Positions 57,533 through 64,000 of a stretch of 64,000 bases of DNA are shown piece after piece; the stretch's first letter is position 1; each line of letters begins with the position of its first letter. The notes beneath the pieces were generated by a model that saw only the letters and a list, made by a program, of their open reading frames with translations, made no database searches and was not told the DNA's origin. A program made the translations under genes and the position numbers. This DNA comes from Cheiracanthium punctorium (Eukaryota > Arthropoda > Arachnida > Araneae > Cheiracanthiidae), in NCBI GenBank assembly GCA_038373885.1, contig JAWZYV010000771.1:744001-808000 (forward strand). Direction: 5' to 3'.

Positions 57533-60500
57533 CTATGAGGGCGCAAAAACGAAGAGGACCGCTTTGGGGCGTTTTCGATTGCAGGGTTCGGAGGGGTCAT
57601 AGTCCAGGTACTCCGCGGCTATTTCATTGGGAAGCTGGTTCAGCGTACCATAGTACCGAACAGCAAGTCTGTAAATGAACTGTCTCAGAGTGTTGATGTT
57701 CAGGTCTCTTCTAATGGCCGCGTTCTTTAGGAAATGATGCCCATTATGGATTGTGCGCAGAATTCCATTCTGCTTGCTTTCTAGTCGGTCAATTGAGGAT
57801 CTTGCGGCATAAGCCCACACCGGTGCGACGTACGTAGCAGTTGGTCTTATAAATGTCTTGTAAAGAAGCGCTTTGTTTTGCGGAGAGAGGTTCTTGTTTT
57901 TAATGATGGGGGCTAGCTTCCTGTAGGCCAGGGCCATCTTGGCTCTGGCGCTATCAATGTGAGGTCTCCAGGTGAGATTTCTGTCGATGGTGACGCCAAG
58001 GTATTTAACCTGTCCTTCCCAGTCAATCGGGGTGTTGTCGATCATAATCCTGGTCGGCTTATTCCGGTTGGAGAGGTACAAGGCCTGGCACTTGGGAATG
58101 TTCAGGAGTAGCTTCCAGCCCCTGATTCAGCGGTTGATGGAGTCAATATGAGTCTGCATGGCAGTGATGAGGGCAGAGCCAGTGTCGGCGTGGCCGACTA
58201 TTGCCGCGTCATCGGCGTAGAGGGCCAGCATGGTATCTTGGTGGGTCGGAATGTCGTTAATAAAGACATTGAACAGGACGGGTCCGAGGATATGGAACCC
58301 TGGGGGACTCCACTGGAAATTGGTGACGGGCTAGAGTATGCGTCTTTGACTCTAACTTGAAATCTGCGGTGGACCAGGTAGTTATTTAGTAGCTTCACTA
58401 AGGAGTCCGGGAAATGGAGCTTGACGAGTTTGTAAATTAACCCAACGTGCCAGACCTTGTCAAAGGCCTTCTGGAGGTCGAGAAGCAAGATGGCGGAATG
58501 TCGTTTCTGCTGATGCTGGATGGACAGGGAAATCTTGGTGATGGCAAAGAGAGTGTTTACCGGAATGTTCTGGAGCATTTCATTTGTAATGTGGTCAGGC
58601 CCTGGCCTTTTGTTCTTCTTGGTGCGCTTGATGATGTTTATAACTTCACTCGGCGGGGCAGGGCTAATCCGATGCTGCGTAGGCTGCAGCAGGAACTCAT
58701 AAACAGTCCTGTGCACATGGTAGTCCCAGCCCTGGGAGGAGAGGTTGGCAGTGTTCGTGAATTGTGTCTCGTAGCACGTAGCAAGAACTTCCGCTTTTTG
58801 CTTGTTCTGGTAGTGAAAGCTACACTGGTGTTTCAGGGGGGGCATGTCCGTGACCCGGCCTGTGATACGTTTGACGGCTTTCCATATGGAGCCGTCATCA
58901 GGTGCGAGGTTAGTGATATAGCTGGTCCACTGTTCATTTCGGTATTTGAGGATTTCCTCTTTCACCGTGGCACAGAGCTGCAGGTAGGACTGCTTGTCCT
59001 CCGGGTTTCTGGTTTGATGATACCTTTTCCTGGCCTGATTTCTTTGCCTGATGGTGGATCTGATTCTCCAGGGAAGTTTAAAGTGTTCTCTTCGAGGCAG
59101 CTGCTTGGAACAGTCCCGATGTGCGGCGATGATATTGTCCGTGAGGCTGGTGATGGCCTCATCAATGTCCTGTTGGGTGCGTATGTTTTTGAAGGAGAAA
59201 GGGGAGCACCGAAGGTGCTCTGTGAAGGCTCTCCAGTCAGTAGACAAGTAGGGCCGATCCTTGAAACGTTCATGCAGCAGGCTAAGCTCAAACGTGACCG
59301 GGTAGTGATCTGAGGTGAAGCACTGAGTGACGGAGCAGGGAGGAGCAACAGAGAAGTTGTTGCTGATGGCCATGTCGGTGGTAGAGAACACCGGGGTGCC
59401 CCGATGGTGTCCAACATGCGTATGGCTTGCAGAGAAGGACAGCTTAAGATGGTCTGAGATGATTAACTTCAGGAGGGAGCAGCCTCGCTTGCAATTTCTT
59501 TTGCAATTCCACGCGAAGTGGTGGGCGTTCAGATCCCCAGCGATGAAGTTTTTCTTGCACTTCTGTAGGATTGTCCTGATGTCTTAGACCGGGAAGGGCT
59601 TGGAGCAACTTACGTAGGCAGATGTGATCATGTCGTCTTCTGTGAGACCATGCACAAGAACTGAGGTGGCTTCAAGAGAGGTAAGGTTTAAGTTTGTCAC
59701 CAAGGTGTGGGGGATGTTTCTTCTTATGTATAGGGCCGTGCCGCCTGTGATTCTACTACCAGGGCATCTAGGACGGTCAGATCTGTACATAGTATAGTTC
59801 GGAATATTATACGTCAGGTTTAAATGGTAAAAAGTCTCTTGTAAGAGGATAATGTCGTAGTCTTGATGGGCTAGGAATAGAGCTGAAGCAAACCGCATGT
59901 ATTTGGTACTAAGATACGGATAATCACTCAGACTCGAAGTAACGAATTGTTACTTTTCGGTTGATATCGTTACTACTCGATCCGAAGATGTTTCGGATCG
60001 AGCGGCTTCGAACTTCGAATACAGACTGCCAGGCGAGGCGAACTAGAGGGGAAACGAGTTCCAGTAATCGAGTACTAATATCTTCTATTATTCGTTACTG
60101 GGGTTACTGGATATCGGATCGCGGTTTCAAGGGGGAAAATGACTTTCGAGTTTGCATTTCGGATCGACCAGGTTCGAACTTCGAATACAAGACTGCGGGA
60201 GGGAGAAAATGAATTTCGGTATTTGAGTAATAGTATGTTCCTTTCCGTTACTAGATACCGGAAGTATTATGGATTCTCGCTGTTGGGAGGGAAAAATCAG
60301 TTTCGGTATTTGAGTAGTAGTATGTTCTGGTTGCAATTCGTTTGTGCCTCGCCGAATGGTATCGTTTTGATGAGGTTTGGAAGAATCCGTATGTTTCGTT
60401 ACAGTTATGGAAATGGAATAGTATCTGCTGCTCTATTGATATGGGTCGTACAATGGGGGGATACGATCCGGTGTATAGTATGTTATTATGCGCAGTTGAA

Positions 60501-61980
60501 CTCTTTTTTTTTTGGGGGGGGGGGAATGGGGTGTTCTTATAATTGTAGAGGAGCAATACATATAAGAGAAGCATGTTAGTAAGGGGTGCTAATTTCGGGC
60601 TTTCTAACATTTTAGTACTAAATAGTGGTGCAATCAGAATTCTTTCTTTCAGGGTGGTTCCGAAGCAGGATTGCGAACTTAACTTTTTCTTTTTTTTTTA
60701 GCTAGAATCGAAATGAGTAATAAATAACAAATTATTTAAATACACCTTTAAAAAAATATTTTTATAAAGTAAACGAATTCACACATTTTTATTATTTAAA
60801 ATATTATTTGGAACTAAAAAAAATATTTAGCATGGAAACCTAAACACATTTTTTAAGTAATTGTTTAAAAAATATATAAAAAATTGGGAGCGACCCGGGA
60901 TTTCTATGCCCACTCCTGCGTAAGCCACTGGTATTAAAATATTTCAATAAAGTTCAGTATGTTTCTAAAATGTCGGTGTTTAGGGGGCCATCTGCCCTAT
61001 TTTATGGTACATTTTATTCCATGAACTCATGGAATACGCATAATCCGGTGCAACCATTCTTTCTGTATGAAAGGAGTGATAATTTTTGTTTAAAGGATGC
61101 TCTCATATATGCACCCACAGAAGGGGCTAACCCCTTTCATCCCAAAAGTGCAGAAATAGAACTGGAAATATCTTAAAAATAGATAATTCTCACTGAATTA
61201 AACAATTTTAAATTAAAATATGGTAATTTTTAATTTACTTCGAAAAATGATCCAGCAAAAGAAGTTTTTGATATGAAATAAGAACTCACAAATATTAAAG
61301 ATATAATGCTTGTAGAAACGCAAAGTAGTTGATATCATACTGAGATCCCCTGCCCTGTGAATTTTATATATGTGGCCCAATCCCTGGATCTCAGTATTCG
61401 AGAACCCGCAACCTAGAAAAAACACGAGTCACAAGCTTTCCTTTACACTTTTTATGATAAGAATGAACAGGTTAAACCAGCGTTCAGAATTAAAAAATGG
61501 GGGGGGGGGTTGAGAAAAGAAAAGAATGGCATATGTCTTTGGAAGATTTCTATGTGCACTCAGTAATTCGGATAATTTAGCATTGTATAAAACCATAAAT
61601 GTGTATAAAAACAATCTGTAAATCAGAGAAAATAAGCTCTAAATACAACTTTGTACAACTTAGCTAAAAAAAATTCTTTTTGGTTAGGTTTTGCTATGGG
61701 TTTATGTATGGGCGGCATATACCCATAACAACACTGTCCCGGATGTGTTGTTATGGGGCACTATATAACACCCTATTACAGATTCTATTAGTAGTAACGA
61801 AAGTAACGAGTAACGAATACTTAGTAACGAATAGCGAACATCTAAGTAACAAATACATACGGATGCTCATTTTGTCGTTACTTTTACAGCACTAGCTAGG
61901 AAGTCGCGAAGTTCATTGATTTTGCAATGCGCGCTTTGCGCATTCCAACTAAGGATCTTCAGATAGGTTGGACGACCCAT
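57533..61980 (-). pseudogene. Jockey-like ORF2: endonuclease and reverse transcriptase, disabled
   Basis: ATG at 61978-61980 overlaps the end of ORF1 by 32 bases. The APE-type endonuclease begins ILSWNAQSAHCKINELRDFL, is split by a hAT-like element (59878-61894) and resumes with DYDIILLQETF (catalytic Glu). A UAA at 59584-59586 lies just before the GDLNAHH motif; SDHYPV closes the domain near 59310. In RT an internal deletion joins LFAITKISLSI to HQQKRHSAILLLD, losing the early palm motifs. DLQKAFDKVW and SGVPQGS follow, then a frameshift near 58290 before the intact YADD box (about 58208-58219). Another stop near 58123-58125 precedes the thumb frame at 57533-58081. Confidence 0.9.
59878..61894. 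mobile_element. Non-autonomous hAT-like element, 2.0 kb
   Basis: Ends read TAGAGCTG and TAGTGCTG inward, with a further shared GTATTTGKTACTWAG block. An exact 8-bp TSD, GCTAGGAA, flanks it (59870-59877 and 61895-61902). Removing it restores the endonuclease frame (RDFLA to HQDYD). Both subterminal regions carry many GTAACGA/TCGTTAC repeats (59938-59981 and 61795-61850). Tandem repeats near 60007-60330 have periods of about 167 and 87 bp. No transposase is present. Confidence 0.9.
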
Positions 61981-63685
61981 GCTGAGATTCGAAATGTCGG
62001 CTGTAAACACTGATGAAGGCGAACAACCTGTCCAGCGGGTTTGTGTAGTTTCTTACTTCCTCAGTGAGAGACTTGATAAAACTGAGGACTTGTTCCAGGT
62101 CTATGACTTCTGAGAGCTCTCTAGTGGCTTGGAGAGTCTCTTTCAGCGCAGCAAGGCTACCAAGGGACGTGCCGGGCTGCATGGTTTGTGCATTCGGGAT
62201 GTTGTGCGTAGAGGCAGCAGATCCAGAGTCCTTGTTATGTTTCCTGGGTTTAACCTTCTTTTTGGTACGGTTCTTACCAGCCTTGGGCTTGTTGATGACT
62301 AGCTGCTGGAGAGTCTTGTCAGTAGCAGACTTTTTCAGAGTCATAGTATTGTCATCGACGCTGGTCGACGGGATATTAGCGTCCGTCTGATCGTCTTCTT
62401 CAGGCTCAAGGTCTTCCGCGTCAGGCGGAAGGGTATTGAGAATGGTGTTCTTGTTTTTGCCAGGGCCTACCAGGGTCCAGGCATTCTTGGTTGGTTTAGC
62501 GGCGGTGTTACTTGCAGTTTTTCTATACCTGGGAACGACAGGTTTGGGCGTCGGGAGGCTGGTGATGTCCGCGGCCGACTTGTTCCTATTGAGTGGGTTG
62601 CGGGGGCAACCACGGTATTTCGCGACATGTGGTCCTCCACAGTTGGCACATAGGACCGGTTCTTGTCCCTTGGTGGGGCAGGCAGCGAAGGTGTGCGGGC
62701 CGGCACACTTAAGGCACCTCGGCGATAGGGAGCAGGCCAGCGATGAGTGTCCAAAGGCTTGACAGTTATAGCACTGTTTTACCTTTGGAGCCCGGTAATT
62801 TTCAACTTTGATGGACAGGTAACCGTACCTGTCGATCTCGTAGATGTTATCGAAACTTGACGTGTTTTGGAGGCTGACCAAGACCGCAGAGAAAGGTTTT
62901 TTGTTGTCTCTGTATCTCATGAAGCTGAGGTGTAGGGGCGTGAGGCCTCTTTCCTCCAGGAAGTGACTGATCTCATCCAGCGGGGTGGAGGGGGGAATGC
63001 CCTTAATCACGACCTTCTTAGGTCTTTGATTCCTCGGATCGAAGGTTTGGTAGCCAATAAAATGTTCGGTGAGGTAGGCTTGTACCTCCCTGAATTTCTC
63101 TGACCCACGGAATTGGACCAGGTAAGTGTTGCCATTATACTTGCAATCAACTTGTGTCCCAGTAATCTTGGCTATTTTGTCACAATGTTCCTTGTAGAAG
63201 TTTCCAGGGAATTCACAGAAGAAGCGGTGCTTCTCATTATCCTTGGTAGCGGGTGGGGTGACAACAGTAGGGCTGTCTGTCATCTCCACCTGGTTCTCCT
63301 CTTGATCACCGGTGTCTTGGCTGGTGGACGGGGGAGGGGACGCCATGTGTGGAAGCTTGGAGGCTTGTGTTGTGTCTAAGTCCTCGGGAGATTTTCTTTT
63401 GCACAATCCGAGCGCACTGGGTCTTTCCAAGACTCCGTAGTGGGTGAGAATGGCGTTCGCTCTAGCATGTTTCTTTATATAGTAAGCTATGTATAACTTG
63501 GTTTTGAGGAGAGCAATGAGGTCGAGCTGTTCGATCAATTCAGTCACAGTCTTTAGCTCGTGGTCAGGAATGACGGTTTCCGAGCAGGCTCGCTCGGAGT
63601 CGATCCACTCCAGGAAGTCTACATAGCATCTGTAGTACTGAATGTCCTCGGGAAACTTATCCTTGAAGTAGTTCGCGAACTTCAT
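61949..63685 (-). CDS. ORF1 (gag-like nucleic-acid-binding protein) of a Jockey-like element
   Basis: An uninterrupted 578-codon frame. Like other Jockey-group ORF1 proteins it should bind element RNA and act as a nucleic-acid chaperone. A short N-terminal region with predicted helix (residues 40-75) leads to a PRE_C2HC-like domain (about 222-300; KKVVIKGIPPSTPLDEIS). Three zinc knuckles follow: C305-C318 (CYNCQAFGHSSLAC), C324-C336 (CLKCAGPHTFAAC) and C346-C360 (CANCGGPHVAKYRGC). The C-terminal third is polar with a basic cluster at about 470-490 (KKKVKPRKHNK). ORF2 starts 32 bases before its stop. The start chosen leaves about 190 bases of 5' UTR to the TSD-defined 5' end. This is the only long apparently intact gene in the window. 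Confidence 0.9.
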   Translation of the reverse strand: MKFANYFKDKFPEDIQYYRCYVDFLEWIDSERACSETVIPDHELKTVTELIEQLDLIALLKTKLYIAYYIKKHARANAILTHYGVLERPSALGLCKRKSPEDLDTTQASKLPHMASPPPSTSQDTGDQEENQVEMTDSPTVVTPPATKDNEKHRFFCEFPGNFYKEHCDKIAKITGTQVDCKYNGNTYLVQFRGSEKFREVQAYLTEHFIGYQTFDPRNQRPKKVVIKGIPPSTPLDEISHFLEERGLTPLHLSFMRYRDNKKPFSAVLVSLQNTSSFDNIYEIDRYGYLSIKVENYRAPKVKQCYNCQAFGHSSLACSLSPRCLKCAGPHTFAACPTKGQEPVLCANCGGPHVAKYRGCPRNPLNRNKSAADITSLPTPKPVVPRYRKTASNTAAKPTKNAWTLVGPGKNKNTILNTLPPDAEDLEPEEDDQTDANIPSTSVDDNTMTLKKSATDKTLQQLVINKPKAGKNRTKKKVKPRKHNKDSGSAASTHNIPNAQTMQPGTSLGSLAALKETLQATRELSEVIDLEQVLSFIKSLTEEVRNYTNPLDRLFAFISVYSRHFESQHGSSNLSEDP

Positions 63686-64000
63686 GTCGACGGTCCAGCA
63701 AAATTATCTGGATCAGAGAGCAATCAGTCCAGGCAACAGGAAAAGTCTGTGGAATTCCACGAATTTTGGTCTGTCGGCACGTGGCAGGCGCAGCACAGGA
63801 TCGGCAGGCGAGCACGTGGGTGGTTTTCCGAGCGAACACGCGGGTGATACGGAAGCGTCGATTATTGTGTCAATTTCACTCTATAAAAATGACTTTCGTT
63901 TAAAACACGTTTGCATCCACCTATTATTTTTCCGGTTTCAGCCAATTTATCAATATTTTGTGGCGGTGGATTCCACACAAAATGTTCAATCATAGCATCT

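Larger units (their letters stand above)
57380..63873 (-). mobile_element. Full-length Jockey-like non-LTR retrotransposon (4.5 kb plus a 2-kb insert)
   Basis: An exact 15-bp TSD, TTTCACTCTATAAAA, lies at 57365-57379 and 63874-63888. Deleting the element and one copy restores the hAT transposase frame (HFYRVK to QNDEKV). The minus strand has a 5' UTR of about 190 bp, ORF1, an overlapping ORF2 and a 3' UTR ending in (TTCAG)3 at about 57380-57394. The 3' UTR shares CTGGAGATAA (57430-57439) with the element at 17.7 kb. A G run (57478-57490) lies in the 3' UTR. Confidence 0.92.
51083..64000 (-). pseudogene. hAT transposase (ZMYM1-like) with three large inserts, runs off the window
   Basis: The N-terminal part lies at the right edge (63874-64000, ending SHFYRVK). 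It resumes at 57364 with QNDEKVLREWLVLS, FCWVCKLFGN and HENSFMHREN (TTF-type zinc finger). The core follows with VVDSTPDITH (first Asp; 56588-56899 frame), then CRGQS, a UAG where Tyr is expected, DN (second Asp) and CSAHTLNLV. After a Harbinger-like MITE the gene reads LNQTSTVLQSSSAKLELVSS (55526-55890). After a gypsy element it ends in the dimerisation domain near SGERSLLKRLKSPLRSYLLQ (51083-51611). Insertions, a nonsense codon and frameshifts disable it. The gene's element ends were not found in the window. Confidence 0.9.

Noticed and set aside
58447..59313. 288-codon plus-strand open frame
   Set aside because: It is antisense to the Jockey-like ORF2, whose motifs read clearly on the minus strand. 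The plus-strand translation has no domain.
63874..64000. Independent small gene at the right edge
   Set aside because: The minus-strand frame ends in HFYRVK at the 15-bp TSD and continues in frame at 57364, so it is the N-terminal part of the interrupted hAT gene.

Overview
This is an animal nuclear genome window with low GC content, many homopolymer runs and microsatellites, and no recognisable host gene. The only coding sequence I can support belongs to transposable elements: hAT transposases of the ZMYM1-like (TTF zinc finger) type, a Tc1-like transposase, a second Tc/mariner remnant, a Ty3/gypsy polyprotein and Jockey-like non-LTR retrotransposons. These families, and the style of the Tc1-like protein, suggest an arthropod and perhaps an arachnid. 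That is an inference, not something the sequence proves. Most elements were delimited by terminal inverted repeats (TIRs) plus target-site duplications (TSDs) read directly from the sequence.

Layout. 0-12 kb: AT-rich DNA with two dispersed repeats (second copies near 45.7 and 31.9 kb), a 2.4-kb non-autonomous hAT-like element (3117-5532) with a nested 173-bp MITE, a 1.5-kb element with 138-bp TIRs (5571-7107), a ~220-bp tandem repeat and a 190-bp MITE. 12-17 kb: tRNA-like SINE pieces, an inverted-repeat segment and a broken Tc/mariner transposase. 17.3-19.6 kb: a ~105-bp tandem repeat split by a 5'-truncated Jockey-like element. 19.9-25.5 kb: a 5.7-kb element with an exact 8-bp TSD and no gene. 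27.1-30.6 kb: a 3.5-kb hAT-like element, with a second, interrupted copy at about 35.4-39.1 kb. That second copy carries an ORF1-only retrotransposon and a deleted hAT. 39.3-43.7 kb: a TIR-to-TIR hAT with a transposase gene, interrupted by a Tc1-like element and a piggyBac-type MITE. 43.7-51 kb: mostly anonymous AT-rich DNA with small MITEs and a hAT gene fragment.

51.1-64.0 kb is one nested structure. The base layer is a minus-strand hAT transposase gene running off the right edge. Into it went a Harbinger-like MITE (55891-56114), a gypsy element (51617-55658, itself holding MITEs at 51961-52110 and 53578-54654), and an essentially full-length two-ORF Jockey-like element (57380-63873, itself split by a 2-kb hAT-like element at 59878-61894). 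Deleting each insert with one TSD copy brings the interrupted reading frame back together in all but one case (the deleted gypsy body could not be tested fully), which is strong internal support for the boundaries.

No element looks fully competent. ORF1 of the Jockey-like element (61949-63685) is the only long gene that appears intact. No CRISPR array, rRNA, functional tRNA or host exon could be supported.
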